Assembly: GCA_016888885.1 (NCBI GenBank)
Contig: CP069437.1
Span: forward strand, 2,108,001 to 2,172,000
DNA: 64,000 bases
Reading direction: 5' to 3'
From: Faucicola sp902506215
Lineage (GTDB): Bacteria; Pseudomonadota; Gammaproteobacteria; Pseudomonadales; Moraxellaceae
Positions 41,574-51,053 of the stretch are shown here, piece after piece; positions within the stretch are counted from its first letter, which is position 1; the number at the start of each line of letters is the position of its first letter. Under the pieces are notes generated by a model. That model was given only the letters and a program-made list of their open reading frames with translations. It made no database searches and was not told where the DNA came from. The translations under genes were made by a program, and so were the position numbers.

Positions 41574-43460
41574 TTGCCAAATCTTCCCAATCCATCCCCT
41601 AATTCATTGCTCCCTAACACGTCGACACTACCAGCCAAAACTGCACCGATATCACTCAACAAACGTGAGCGCGGCGCCGTGCTGTGGTCAATTATCAAAA
41701 AATTATCCGTTTTTGCAAAACCTTATCACTCATTAATCATAGCGACGTTGCTGCTCACAGTGATTGGTTCGTTTGCCGCACAGGTCAATGCTTTTGTACT
41801 GCGTTACACGGTCGATCATTTGACCGAGATTGTCAAGCTCAGCGAGCCGTGGCAGGAAGGTGCAAAACTGCTAACGACTATCAGCATCGTGCTACTGCTC
41901 AAAGAGCTGTTGTACGCGGCAATCAGCTTTGGACAGCGCTATTTTGGTGAAAAAATCCGTATTAATTTATCCCGAGATTTATCGCAAAAAGTCGTGGCGC
42001 GTATTTTAAGTTACCGCATGGGATTTTATACCCACCCTGATAACGACAGTGGTAAGCTGCAGACGCGCATTGATTTGGGTGTCAGTAGTCTGACGCGCTT
42101 GGTGCAAAACTTTTTTATTGATATGTTGCCGTTATTTGCCAATGCGATCGTAGCGCTGGTAGTGATGTTTAGCGCCAATGTGTGGGTGGGGATGGTAGGG
42201 CTGGTTATTGTGCCAATTTATTTTTATATCAGTCAAAAACAAGCCACGCGCTTGCAAGGTTTTCGTCGGCAGATGCGCCACTATCGGGAGAGCAAAAGCG
42301 AGCAAATCATTTCGCTCATTAACGCTATCACGGTGATTAAATCCTTTGTCCGCGAGCCGATTGAAGCGCAAAAACATTTTGCCATTCAAAAAGAGATGAC
42401 CGATAACCAACTTAAAACGCGTGGTATTGGCTTTGGCTATGATGCACTCAAAAGCTTTATCGAGCAGATTGGTGTCGTGGCGATTATTATTTTAACCGCG
42501 TATTTTGTGCTTGATGGGCAGATGACCATTGGCATGATTATGTTTCATGTGTTGTTATTTCAAAACGTGGCATCGCCGATTCGCCAGTTGCATCGTATCT
42601 ATGATGAGGTCAATGATGCGCTGACTTATGCCGAAGGGTTTTTTGATATCTTAGAAGATGATAGCCAAATCGAAGTGGTAGGCGGTGTCAATCCTGCGAC
42701 GGTGCAGGGCGATATCGAACTTCAGCAGGTGGATTTTGTCTATCCCAACGGCAATCAAGCCTTGCAAGATGTCAGCTTTCGCATTCGGCGCAACCGAATT
42801 ACGGCATTGGTCGGGTTGAGTGGCGCAGGTAAAAGCACCATTATCAATCTGTTGGTAAAATTTTATCAGCCCACGCAGGGGCGAATTTTGCTCGATGGCA
42901 AGGATTTGCAAGACTATGATACCCATGAACTACGCCAACAAATCGGTTTGGTGTTGCAAAAAAACCATATTTTTGGCGGGACTATTGAAGAAAATATTCG
43001 TTATGGCGATTTAACTGCCAGCCAAGCTCAGATTGAGCAGGCAGCAATACAAGCCTCTATTCATGAACAAATCACCCAGCTGCCCAAAGGCTACCAAAGC
43101 GAAGCCAAATCCTTGTCAGGTGGACAGCAGCAGCGTATTGCACTGGCACGTATGTTTCTCAAAAATCCGCCGATTGTCTTTTTGGACGAGCCGACCGCAA
43201 GTCTAGATGCCATTGCCAGCCAGCAAATCAAGCGCAGTTTGGATTTAATCAAACAAAACCGCACGGTGATTATCGTGTCGCACAATATCGCGCAGATTAT
43301 TGACGCTGATGATTTGGTGGTCATCGAGCAAGGGCGCGTGGTGGAGACAGGCACGCATGATGAACTATACCGCAAGCAAGGCAAATACTATGAGATTTTT
43401 AATGCTATGTCCGATAGTTTAAATCTTGATAAAATTACCCAAACGTTAGACAGCCATTAA
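41574..43460 (+). CDS. ABC exporter (fused permease and ATPase, MsbA-type)
   Basis: 628-residue half transporter. Membrane domain with six segments (about 50-345), then ATPase: Walker A GLSGAGKST near 412, signature LSGGQQQR near 514, Walker B IVFLDEPTAS near 535, and switch histidine VSHN. Substrate unknown; lipid or drug export is the family range. No ATG opens the frame: TTG 41574 follows an in-frame TAA at 41568, and a later GTG near 41676 would still leave the first membrane segment. The start is therefore uncertain. Confidence 0.88.
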   Translation: MPNLPNPSPNSLLPNTSTLPAKTAPISLNKRERGAVLWSIIKKLSVFAKPYHSLIIATLLLTVIGSFAAQVNAFVLRYTVDHLTEIVKLSEPWQEGAKLLTTISIVLLLKELLYAAISFGQRYFGEKIRINLSRDLSQKVVARILSYRMGFYTHPDNDSGKLQTRIDLGVSSLTRLVQNFFIDMLPLFANAIVALVVMFSANVWVGMVGLVIVPIYFYISQKQATRLQGFRRQMRHYRESKSEQIISLINAITVIKSFVREPIEAQKHFAIQKEMTDNQLKTRGIGFGYDALKSFIEQIGVVAIIILTAYFVLDGQMTIGMIMFHVLLFQNVASPIRQLHRIYDEVNDALTYAEGFFDILEDDSQIEVVGGVNPATVQGDIELQQVDFVYPNGNQALQDVSFRIRRNRITALVGLSGAGKSTIINLLVKFYQPTQGRILLDGKDLQDYDTHELRQQIGLVLQKNHIFGGTIEENIRYGDLTASQAQIEQAAIQASIHEQITQLPKGYQSEAKSLSGGQQQRIALARMFLKNPPIVFLDEPTASLDAIASQQIKRSLDLIKQNRTVIIVSHNIAQIIDADDLVVIEQGRVVETGTHDELYRKQGKYYEIFNAMSDSLNLDKITQTLDSH

Positions 43461-43602
43461 TTTAGGATTCATCATGCAGGCTTAGCATGCGTACTGGTGG
43501 CGCTAAGCGGATTAACGCCGTAACCCTGCTGACTTAAATTTATGCTACCATAACTGTTTTGTCATATTCACCCAACTTCACCCAACAAGTTAGTCAATAC
43601 TC

Positions 43603-44241
43603 ATGGAATCTCAAGTCTTAAAAATATTTTTGGCACTGGTGGTACTGGTCAATCCATTTGCTGCGTTATCGTTATTTATTGATATCACCAAAAACGCCAA
43701 TCGACAACAAACTCGCAAAGTTGCACTGATTTCAGCCATTACTGTGTTTGTGACCATCGCGATATTTTCGTTGGCAGGCGAGCCTATCTTAAAGGTGTTG
43801 GGGATTTCGCTTGGGTCATTTCGTATCGCAGGCGGTATCTTGGTATTGATTATTGCCATTGGCATGATGAATGGCGCTGGCAATGTTGCCAAACCACATG
43901 TCGGCAAATCTGGGGATTTAAATGGGGTGGCGTTTCAAGGGGCGGCATCTGCGGTGGTGCCGTTGACGATTCCGATGGTGATTGGTCCGGGTGGGATTTC
44001 TACCGTGATTATTTATGCCGCAAGTGGGCATAGTTATTTTAATATGTTAGCGATTATCACCGCAGGTTTGATTATCAGTATTATTACTTATCTAAGCTTT
44101 ATGGCAGCGGGGCAGGTGAGTCGTTTTTTAGGTGATACCGGGCTTAATGTGCTCAATCGTATCATGGGGATGCTACTTGCGGCCGTTGCAGTAGAGATTT
44201 TTGTTGGCGGCTTAAAAAGCGTATTTCCGCAGTTGTTGTAA
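43603..44241 (+). CDS. MarC family membrane protein
   Basis: 212 residues with six hydrophobic segments; LALVVLVNPFAALSLFIDITKNANRQQ at the start, AGGILVLIIAIGMM and PLTIPMVIGPGGISTVI (the family proline/glycine motif) are typical of MarC/YchE proteins. Function unknown; early links to antibiotic resistance in E. coli were withdrawn. Monocistronic by spacing. Confidence 0.93.
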   Translation: MESQVLKIFLALVVLVNPFAALSLFIDITKNANRQQTRKVALISAITVFVTIAIFSLAGEPILKVLGISLGSFRIAGGILVLIIAIGMMNGAGNVAKPHVGKSGDLNGVAFQGAASAVVPLTIPMVIGPGGISTVIIYAASGHSYFNMLAIITAGLIISIITYLSFMAAGQVSRFLGDTGLNVLNRIMGMLLAAVAVEIFVGGLKSVFPQLL

Positions 44242-44590
44242 GTTCACCGGGTCGCTAAATCGGGTCGCTCAATAATTTATCACAGCAACCCTTAAGCATT
44301 ATGCATTGTAGTGGCTGTGTTAATATCATAAATTATGCTTGATTTTTACCGTTAAAGTCGCCATTTTAATAATCATGCAATATGCCAAACCCTGTCAATA
44401 AGCTGTCAACAAGCTTTTAAAAAGATGCAAGCGTTAAACCATGCTACGTTGATTAAAGCGATATGACAGGGTGACTAACAGGTTTCTTAGTCTAGTTTAT
44501 AAGCCTAGCTCATAAGCCTAGTTCATAAGATAGCTACTAAGGTAGTAACCAAAGTAGTCACTGGGGCAGATAAAAGATTGAGGAGCGACG
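44242..44590. other. 349-base intergenic region with 13-bp repeats
   Basis: No gene. Three 13-base units (TAG(T/C)T(T/C)ATAAGCC type) run from 44493 to 44531, and a separate CGGGTCGCT direct repeat lies near 44249-44273. Confidence 0.55.
44493..44531 (+). repeat. three 13-bp tandem units
   Basis: Units at 44493-44505, 44506-44518 and 44519-44531 share TAG-TCATAAG with few differences, 60 bases upstream of the small unknown gene. Confidence 0.75.
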
Positions 44591-44896
44591 ATGCAAAAAG
44601 ATACAAAATCAGATTACCAAAGCTTACTGCAAGCGGCAAAGGATGCCAAAGCAGAAGCGATGATGCTAGAGTTTATCGAGCAAGATGATGGCAAGATGGT
44701 ACTACGTACCTCGAATGATGAGTCAGAAGACTTGGTAAGTATTGAATTTTCTGACAAAGTGAAAAGACTGTTAGGGGATGATACCCAGTTGATTGGTCAA
44801 AGCATGATTCATGCGGCCATTCAAACCTTAATGCAAAAGCAGCTTTCGCAGTGGCATGCCAATGTGTATGACGAAGAACCCATGCATTACAGTTAA
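44591..44896 (+). CDS. small acidic protein of unknown function
   Basis: I do not recognise the family. 101 residues, acidic, with no signal peptide or membrane segment; the pattern suggests helix (DYQSLLQAAKDAKAEAMMLEFIEQ), strands (KMVLRTS, LVSIEFSD) and a C-terminal helix (SMIHAAIQTLMQKQLSQWH). The GAGGAG site seven bases before ATG 44591 supports a real gene. An IS256-family element is inserted 41 bases downstream. Confidence 0.75.
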   Translation: MQKDTKSDYQSLLQAAKDAKAEAMMLEFIEQDDGKMVLRTSNDESEDLVSIEFSDKVKRLLGDDTQLIGQSMIHAAIQTLMQKQLSQWHANVYDEEPMHYS

Positions 44897-44929
44897 CGCG
44901 TAACGCCTATTTATTGATTTGTTGAACCC

Positions 44930-44937
44930 ATAAGGCT
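44930..44937 (+). repeat. target site duplication, left copy
   Basis: ATAAGGCT directly before the IS; the identical octamer follows the IS at 46446-46453. IS256 elements make 8-9 bp duplications. Confidence 0.93.
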
Positions 44938-46445
44938 GAGACTGTAAAATATTTTGTGTAAACCCAATTTTAACACAAGGATTTACACAGGAACATTTAC
45001 ATGAAAGAATCAACAGAAGTTTTACTTGACGAACTATTAAAAGATTATCAAACACCCGAACAAATATTAGGTGAAAACGGTATCTTAAAACAACTCACCA
45101 AACGACTTGCTGAACGAGCCTTACAAGCCGAAATGACCCATCATCTTGGCTATGCCAAACATGACTATCAAGGCAAAGCTCAGAAAGATACCCTTGACGA
45201 CTTCATCAATCATGAACCCAATAATGATTTGCTAGAGGACGAACCACGATCAGATGAAGACGAAAATACCCAGCCTAGCACCATAAGCGAAGAAACCGCA
45301 ATGCTTGCGGGCAAACCCGCTCGTAAAAAAGGCAATGCCCGTAACGGCACCACTAAAAAAACCGTCCGTACCGACTTTGGTCACATTGAACTTGATGTTC
45401 CCAGAGACCGTGAAGGCAGTTTCGACCCACAGTTTGTTAAAAAACATGAACGCACGTTAAACGGCTTTGATGACAAGGTTATCTCCCTGTATTCTCGCGG
45501 CATGAGCACCCGTGACATACAAGCGCATTTAAAAGAAATCTATGGCGTTGACGTTTCCTCCACCTTTATTTCAACGGTCACCGATAGCGTGCTTGATGAA
45601 GTCAAGCAATGGCAACAACGTCCATTAGAATCAGTCTATCCTGTCGTCTATCTTGATGGATTGGTGGTGAAAAACCGAGAAGAAGGCATTGCCCATAATA
45701 AATGTGTTTATCTGGCTTTAGGCATTAATACCGAAGGACGTAAGGAATTACTCGGTCTTTGGATTGCCAAGAATGAGGGCGCTAAATTCTGGGTTTCAGT
45801 GATGAACGAATTAAAAAACCGTGGAGTGAATGATATTTTTATCGCTTGCTGTGATGGGCTAAAAGGCTTTCCTGAAGCGATTGAAACGGTATTTCCTAAA
45901 ACCAAGGTTCAACTGTGTATTGTGCATCAAGTCAGAAACTCGCTTAAATACGTCAGTTATAAGCAAAGAAAGGAAATCGCCACAGATTTAAAAACCATCT
46001 ATGGGGCTGATACCCTTGCTGAGGCGGAAGATAACCTTTTAGCATTTGCCGAAAAATGGGATGGCGAACATCCACAGATTTCCAAGTCATGGCAGGAGAA
46101 CTGGGGTCGCTTAACCACGTTCTTTGATTATCCAAAAGATATTAGACGAGTAATTTATACCACCAATACCATTGAATCATTGAATGCCAGCTTAAGAAAA
46201 GTCACAAGTACCAAAAAGACTTTCCCGAATGATGATGCGGTGTTTAAGGCAATTTATATGGCGCTGATCAATACGATGCAAAAATGGACGATGCCGATTC
46301 AAAATTGGAAACCTGCTATGCGTCAGTTTGTGATGTTATATGGACATCGGGTGGAGGGGTATTAATATAGAATATTTGTTTACTAGTTAGTATGATGCTA
46401 TTTTAGGCTGCCTTTAAAGGTTTACACAAAAAAATTTGCAATCTC
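44938..46445 (+). mobile_element. complete IS256-family insertion sequence
   Basis: 1508 bp. Terminal inverted repeats of about 27 bases (44938-44964 and 46419-46445) both begin GAGA-TG-AAA at the outside and end in TTTTGTGTAAACC inside, with a few mismatches. A single transposase gene fills the element. The exact 8-bp duplication ATAAGGCT on both sides marks a clean, probably recent transposition between the small unknown gene and purK. Confidence 0.95.
45001..46365 (+). CDS. IS256-family transposase with an acidic insertion
   Basis: 454-residue DDE transposase. Catalytic residues in context: D219 (YLDGLVV), D285 (CCDGLKGFPEA) and E392 (TNTIESLNASLRK). The N-terminal LTKRLAERALQAEMTHHLGY block is typical. 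Between residue ~61 and ~108 lies an acidic, low-complexity insertion (DDF ... NDLLEDEPRSDEDENT) that standard members of about 400 residues lack; they pass directly from the HLGY block to the RNG-KT block. The reading frame is intact and the ends match, so it should be functional. Confidence 0.95.
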   Translation: MKESTEVLLDELLKDYQTPEQILGENGILKQLTKRLAERALQAEMTHHLGYAKHDYQGKAQKDTLDDFINHEPNNDLLEDEPRSDEDENTQPSTISEETAMLAGKPARKKGNARNGTTKKTVRTDFGHIELDVPRDREGSFDPQFVKKHERTLNGFDDKVISLYSRGMSTRDIQAHLKEIYGVDVSSTFISTVTDSVLDEVKQWQQRPLESVYPVVYLDGLVVKNREEGIAHNKCVYLALGINTEGRKELLGLWIAKNEGAKFWVSVMNELKNRGVNDIFIACCDGLKGFPEAIETVFPKTKVQLCIVHQVRNSLKYVSYKQRKEIATDLKTIYGADTLAEAEDNLLAFAEKWDGEHPQISKSWQENWGRLTTFFDYPKDIRRVIYTTNTIESLNASLRKVTSTKKTFPNDDAVFKAIYMALINTMQKWTMPIQNWKPAMRQFVMLYGHRVEGY

Positions 46446-46453
46446 ATAAGGCT
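46446..46453 (+). repeat. target site duplication, right copy
   Basis: ATAAGGCT, identical to 44930-44937. Confidence 0.93.
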
Positions 46454-46561
46454 AAAGACTTGTGGGTTTTTTTGTGCTTGGATTTTTTATTTGTGGGCAA
46501 ATCCTTTATAATTAGCGATAATTTTTCTTCTGTGTTTCACTTATCAAAAAGAGCCGCCACC

Positions 46562-47725
46562 ATGCCTATGCAAACCGCCAATTTTTATACCATCAATCAT
46601 TCCAATTATCCTGTCAAAACCATTGGGATTTTAGGTGGCGGACAGCTAGGTATGATGTTGGCGCAAGCAGCATTGCCACTCGGTATCCGCTGCGTGTTTT
46701 TGGAGGATAGTGCCAATTGCCCCGCACGCTTACTGGGTAAAGTGTTTAGTAGCGAGCAATTTGAAGATTTTGCCCAAAGCTGTGATATTTTTACTTTAGA
46801 GTTTGAAAACACCCCGCTCAAACCTGCCCAGTTTTTGGAATCGACCAAAACCTTGTACCCATCATCATTTGCGCTATCAGTGGCACAAGATCGGTTAAAT
46901 GAAAAAAACTTGTTTAATCAATTAGATATCGCCACCGTGCCTTTTATGGCAGTGCATAACAAAGCCGATATCCAAGCCGCCGCCGACAAATTGGGGCTAC
47001 CCTTGGTACTCAAAACTACACGCGGGGGCTATGATGGCAAAGGGCAGTTTGTGGTCAAATCCACTGACCAAATCGACACCGCGTGGGCAGAACTTGGCGA
47101 CGCAACCAAAACAGCACCACTCATTGCCGAAGGCTTTATTCACTTTGAGCGCGAAGTATCTATCATTGCAGTGCGCGCCCAAAACGGTGAAATCCGCTAT
47201 TATCCGCTCGTGCAAAATGAGCATAGTAATGGTATTTTAGCAAAATCAACTGCACCAGCACCGAACGTCGAGCAATTGACCGAACAAGCCCAAAGTAATA
47301 TTAAAAAATTGCTCGAACATTTAAACTATGTAGGCGTGTTGACGTTAGAATTATTTGTGACTTCTGAAGGCGGCGCTGAAAAATTGCTTGCCAATGAAAT
47401 CGCACCCCGCGTGCACAACTCAGGGCACTGGAGTATTGAAGGCGCGGTAACCAGTCAATTTGAAAATCACATCCGTGCCGTGGCGGGGTTGCCATTGGGA
47501 GACACCGCCATTGTCAAACCCTCTGTCATGCTGAACGTCATCGGAGAATACCCAAAACTGGACGAAGTCCTAGCCATCGCTGGCGTGCACGTGCACAATT
47601 ATGATAAAGAAGAACGCGAAGGTCGCAAAATTGGTCATATCACTGTCATGCCGAGCGATAGCAGTCAACTGGATAACACGGTTGCGCAAGTGGTTGCAAA
47701 ATTACCCAATAAATTGTCTGACTAA
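46562..47725 (+). CDS. purK: N5-carboxyaminoimidazole ribonucleotide synthase
   Basis: ATP-grasp enzyme of purine synthesis. GILGGGQLGMMLAQAALPLGIRC at the start, VLKTTRGGYDGKGQ (ATP grasp) and LANEIAPRVHNSGHW are diagnostic. ATG 46562 gives 387 residues; six bases later is another ATG. The longer frame begins inside the IS inverted repeat and is an artefact. The IS lies 116 bases upstream; a TATAAT at 46507-46512 downstream of the IS suggests the native promoter survives. purE is not adjacent. Confidence 0.95.
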   Translation: MPMQTANFYTINHSNYPVKTIGILGGGQLGMMLAQAALPLGIRCVFLEDSANCPARLLGKVFSSEQFEDFAQSCDIFTLEFENTPLKPAQFLESTKTLYPSSFALSVAQDRLNEKNLFNQLDIATVPFMAVHNKADIQAAADKLGLPLVLKTTRGGYDGKGQFVVKSTDQIDTAWAELGDATKTAPLIAEGFIHFEREVSIIAVRAQNGEIRYYPLVQNEHSNGILAKSTAPAPNVEQLTEQAQSNIKKLLEHLNYVGVLTLELFVTSEGGAEKLLANEIAPRVHNSGHWSIEGAVTSQFENHIRAVAGLPLGDTAIVKPSVMLNVIGEYPKLDEVLAIAGVHVHNYDKEEREGRKIGHITVMPSDSSQLDNTVAQVVAKLPNKLSD

Positions 47726-47790
47726 AGCCATGTATCAGCAACAACACCGCACTCATCCGTAAGGTCGCGCATAGTCAAATCAAACGGGGA

Positions 47791-49020
47791 TTAAAGTTTG
47801 ACATTACCCAGTTTCTCCTCATCAATTTGCAGCTCGTTGGCAACCTCACTCACCGTTTGGCGATTGGCGCGGTCAAGGTAGGTTTGTGCGCGGTCAACTT
47901 CTTGGGTCAGTACATGAAGCGTTTGCTGCATATTGCCGAGTGCTTTGACCTTAAAGACATCAATCGCCTGCATGGTCTCATAGATATGGTTAAAGGATTT
48001 TTGCAGTTTTTCCAAGTCCACTGAGCTGCCACTGGCTTGTTCATGCACTTGCGCGGTTTGGCGTTTTAATAGCACTGAGGTTGATTCAATCAAACTACTG
48101 GTCGTTGAGTTAAGCGCATTGATTTGGTCGAGTACCAGTTTTTGACTGCTCAGCGCTTGTGACACCATCACCGCAGTACGTAGCGCAGCAATCGTTGTCG
48201 TCGTGGCACGGTCAACGCCTTTGATAAGCTCTAAGTTGTTTTTGCGAATCATATCAAGCGCCAAATACCCTTGGATGTTCACCGCCAGTTGCGTCAAAAA
48301 ATCCATGTTTTTTTGGCGGACATAAAACAGCAGTTCTTCTTTGACCACGCGTGCTTTTTCAGGGTCAGTGGCTTCAAGCTCACCGATTTTTTGCCCAAGG
48401 CGTTCATCAATTTTTTGACCGACATAAATATATTGACGCAGCGACTGCATCAGTGCCCACATATTGACCTTTTCTTGCTCAATGCTGGCATTGTCTTTCA
48501 TCAGTTCATCTTTGCCGTGATACAGGCTTTCGATGATGGCATTGATATGGGTTTGCGAAGATTGGTATTTGCGAAAATAATCTTGCACGGATTTGCCCAT
48601 GGGGATGATGCCCAAAAATTTGCGTGGACTTGACAGCGAACCTTGTCGGGCTGGATCTAACTCTTCGACCACGCTGCGTAGCTCAGTCAAGGATTTGGCA
48701 ATCGGGGAGTTGTCAAATAAGGCTTTATCCATGCTTTTGGCGGGGCGATCGAGCATGCGATTTGCGATCTGTGCGGAAGCGCGAATTTCGGCACTACCCA
48801 GCTGATGAATGGCGTTGACTTTCTCATCGAATACAGCCGTGTTGACAGGGGTTTGTAATATATGCATCACAAAATCGTTCACTTTGGCATCAAGCTCAGG
48901 AACTTTGGTTAGGTCAAGTTTGACCATTTGGTCGGCTTCGTCTTGTGGCACAACGGCAACGGGTTGCGGCGCTTCAAGGGTGATGACAGGGCTGGTTTCT
49001 GGCGGGGTGAGTTCTGGCAT
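47791..49020 (-). CDS. TelA/KlaA family toxic-anion resistance protein
   Basis: 409 residues, largely helical. Matches the TelA family (Pfam toxic anion resistance): QLGSAEIRASAQIANRMLDRP, FLGIIPMGKSVQDYFRKYQSSQTHINAIIESLYHGKDEL and LDMIRKNNLELIKGVDRATTTTIAALRTAVMVSQAL. Tellurite resistance was the first phenotype, but most chromosomal members have an unknown envelope-stress role. No ter genes adjoin it. It is downstream of efp on the same strand, separated by a terminator. Confidence 0.9.
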   Translation of the reverse strand: MPELTPPETSPVITLEAPQPVAVVPQDEADQMVKLDLTKVPELDAKVNDFVMHILQTPVNTAVFDEKVNAIHQLGSAEIRASAQIANRMLDRPAKSMDKALFDNSPIAKSLTELRSVVEELDPARQGSLSSPRKFLGIIPMGKSVQDYFRKYQSSQTHINAIIESLYHGKDELMKDNASIEQEKVNMWALMQSLRQYIYVGQKIDERLGQKIGELEATDPEKARVVKEELLFYVRQKNMDFLTQLAVNIQGYLALDMIRKNNLELIKGVDRATTTTIAALRTAVMVSQALSSQKLVLDQINALNSTTSSLIESTSVLLKRQTAQVHEQASGSSVDLEKLQKSFNHIYETMQAIDVFKVKALGNMQQTLHVLTQEVDRAQTYLDRANRQTVSEVANELQIDEEKLGNVKL

Positions 49021-49323
49021 GATATATCCTTGAGTTGTCTATATTGGTATTTGTATATTAACTTGCCTTTTAATTTGTGTTTGTATTTTAGCGGTTTGAG
49101 CTAACGCTAGTTTGATTATCTTGGTGAATTATTTCATTTGTTGTTCTATTTGGGTAATCATTTTTTTCCATGCGCGTTTGACGAATGATTTTTATGATTT
49201 ATCGCACGATGCGACCTCAGTGCGACAGCGTGACAAAAACTTTTTCAATCAGATGTTAAAAAAACCAAAGCCCAACAGTTAGTTGGGCTTTTATTTTTTT
49301 AAAATTCTTGGTAATAAAATATA
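49021..49323. other. 303-base gap between efp and telA
   Basis: No gene. It holds the efp terminator (49267-49291) and A/T-rich sequence upstream of telA where its promoter must lie. Confidence 0.5.
49267..49291 (-). terminator. intrinsic terminator of efp
   Basis: AAAGCCCAAC (49267-49276) pairs with GTTGGGCTTT (49282-49291), loop AGTTA; A/T run on the exit side. Confidence 0.88.
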
Positions 49324-49896
49324 TTATTGTACCCGTGATAGGTATTCGCCAGTGCGGGTATCGACTTTGATTTTTTCGCCTTGCTGGACAAATAATGGCA
49401 CACGTACTACCGCACCTGTTTCAAGCGTAGCAGGTTTGCCGCCGCCACCTGATGTATCGCCTTTTAGACCTGGGTCGGTTTCGGTAATCACTAACTCAAC
49501 AAAGTTTGGTGCAGCAACGCTTAAAGGCACACCATTAAATAGGGTAATGGTACATTCTTCGTTGCTATTTTCTTTTAACCATTTTGCCGCATCGCCCATC
49601 GCATTTTTGTCGGCTTGTAGCTGCTCAAAGCTTTCTGGGTGCATAAAGTGCCAGAATTCGCCATCGTTGTATAGGTAGTTCATTTCAGTATCAACAACGT
49701 CAGCGCCTTCAAGGCTGTCGCCAGATTTAAAGGTGTTTTCTAATACTTTACCCGTTTTTAGGTTACGCATTTTGACGCGGTTGAATGCTTGACCTTTACC
49801 TGGTTTAACGTATTCATTTTCTAAAATTGCAAAGGGATTGCCTTCGTGCATGACTTTTAAGCCAGCTTTAAATTCATTGGTTGAGTAATTTGCCAT
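49324..49896 (-). CDS. efp: elongation factor P
   Basis: Helps ribosomes through polyproline stretches. ATG 49896 (AGGAAA upstream) gives 190 residues, the standard length; the longer frame to 49965 adds a non-family stretch. The lysine that receives beta-lysine is in EYVKPGKGQAF (PGKGQ loop, about K34). Divergent from epmB, which makes the modifying lysine isomer; epmC at 3975-4775 hydroxylates the product. Confidence 0.97.
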   Translation of the reverse strand: MANYSTNEFKAGLKVMHEGNPFAILENEYVKPGKGQAFNRVKMRNLKTGKVLENTFKSGDSLEGADVVDTEMNYLYNDGEFWHFMHPESFEQLQADKNAMGDAAKWLKENSNEECTITLFNGVPLSVAAPNFVELVITETDPGLKGDTSGGGGKPATLETGAVVRVPLFVQQGEKIKVDTRTGEYLSRVQ

Positions 49897-50051
49897 AAAA
49901 TTTCCTAATAAGGTGTTGCGACTAAAAAATAACCGAGGTAAATCAAATCTTTGTATAATAGCCAATTTGCTAAAAACGCGCCGCCTACGCTGTAACCCTA
50001 CCAGCGACAGGCGTTATCAGCAAGCGGCATTGACAATTGGATAAACACTAT

Positions 50052-51053
50052 ATGATAAACTATTTGGCGACACAAAAAAACTGGCAAAATGCGTTTTCTG
50101 ATACCATCACGAGCTTTGCTGAATTGGCGCAAGCGTTGGATTTGCCGATAGATAGTTTTGATAGTCAGGTCGGTCAATTTCCCCTAAAAGTGCCGCGTCG
50201 CTTTGTGCAAAAAATGGGGAAAGGCGATATTCATGATCCGCTACTTAAGCAAGTGTTGCCGACGTTTCAAGAAACGGTACAAGTCACCGGTTTTGTCACC
50301 GACCCACTCGATGAACAACACGCCAATCCCGTCAAAGGCATCATCCATAAATATGCATCACGGGTGCTGATTCCTGTCACCGGGGCTTGCGTGGTCAATT
50401 GCCGCTATTGTTTTCGCCAGCACTTTGACTACCACGAAAATCTACCAACCCACAATGATTGGCAAGCTATCAGTGCCTACATCACAGCGCACCCCGCAGT
50501 CAATGAAGTGATTTTAAGCGGCGGCGACCCATTATCATTGAGCAACCGTCGTTTATTGGAGATTTTCACCACCCTTGAAGCACTACCGCAAGTGCAGACG
50601 ATCCGTATCCACACCCGTGTACCTGTGATGATTCCTGAGCGCTTAGATGAGCCGTTACTTGCGCGATTTGCCAACAGCCGTTGTCATATCGTCATGGTCA
50701 TTCATGCCAATCACCCCAATGAAATCGACCAAGAAACACAAATATTTTTGGGTAAGGCAAAAAAAGCGGGTATTACTTTACTTAACCAAACCGTGCTACT
50801 CAAGTCGATTAATGACGATGCAAATACGCTTGCAAGCTTGAACGAAAAATTATGGCAAGCGGGCGTCTTACCCTATTATTTGCATGTGCTTGATAAAGTT
50901 GCCGGGGCGAGCCACTTTTATATCTCAGATGAGCAAGCAGTCGCTTTGTACTGGGAATTACTCGCCAAATGTGCTGGCTACTTGGTGCCAAAGTTAGTAC
51001 GAGAATTACCCAATAAACCATTTAAAACCCCCATTGACTTGTATAACCACTAA
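50052..51053 (+). CDS. epmB: EF-P (R)-beta-lysine isomerase, radical SAM
   Basis: Converts L-alpha-lysine to (R)-beta-lysine for EF-P. Radical SAM cluster motif C113-VVN-C117-RY-C120-FRQHF, preceded by HKYASRVLIPVTGA. ATG 50052 gives 333 residues; a TTG at 50037 is in frame but has no support. Divergent from efp with 155 bases between starts, so the pair may share control. The ligase gene epmA is not in the window. It lacks the long C-terminus of catabolic lysine 2,3-aminomutases. Confidence 0.94.
   Translation: MINYLATQKNWQNAFSDTITSFAELAQALDLPIDSFDSQVGQFPLKVPRRFVQKMGKGDIHDPLLKQVLPTFQETVQVTGFVTDPLDEQHANPVKGIIHKYASRVLIPVTGACVVNCRYCFRQHFDYHENLPTHNDWQAISAYITAHPAVNEVILSGGDPLSLSNRRLLEIFTTLEALPQVQTIRIHTRVPVMIPERLDEPLLARFANSRCHIVMVIHANHPNEIDQETQIFLGKAKKAGITLLNQTVLLKSINDDANTLASLNEKLWQAGVLPYYLHVLDKVAGASHFYISDEQAVALYWELLAKCAGYLVPKLVRELPNKPFKTPIDLYNH

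Noticed and set aside
43480..43508. GCTTAGC/GCTAAGC inverted repeat after the ABC exporter as a terminator
   Set aside because: 15-base loop and no T tract; too weak to call.
37692..44531. Short tandem repeats as a CRISPR array
   Set aside because: Units are adjacent with no spacers and no cas genes are present.
46436..46561. Longer purK frame starting inside the IS inverted repeat
   Set aside because: Residues before MPMQTANF are unlike PurK, and the frame begins in IS sequence.
47791..49020. TelA as part of a tellurite-resistance or phage-defence ter operon
   Set aside because: No terZABCDEF genes adjoin it; the neighbours are efp and purK.
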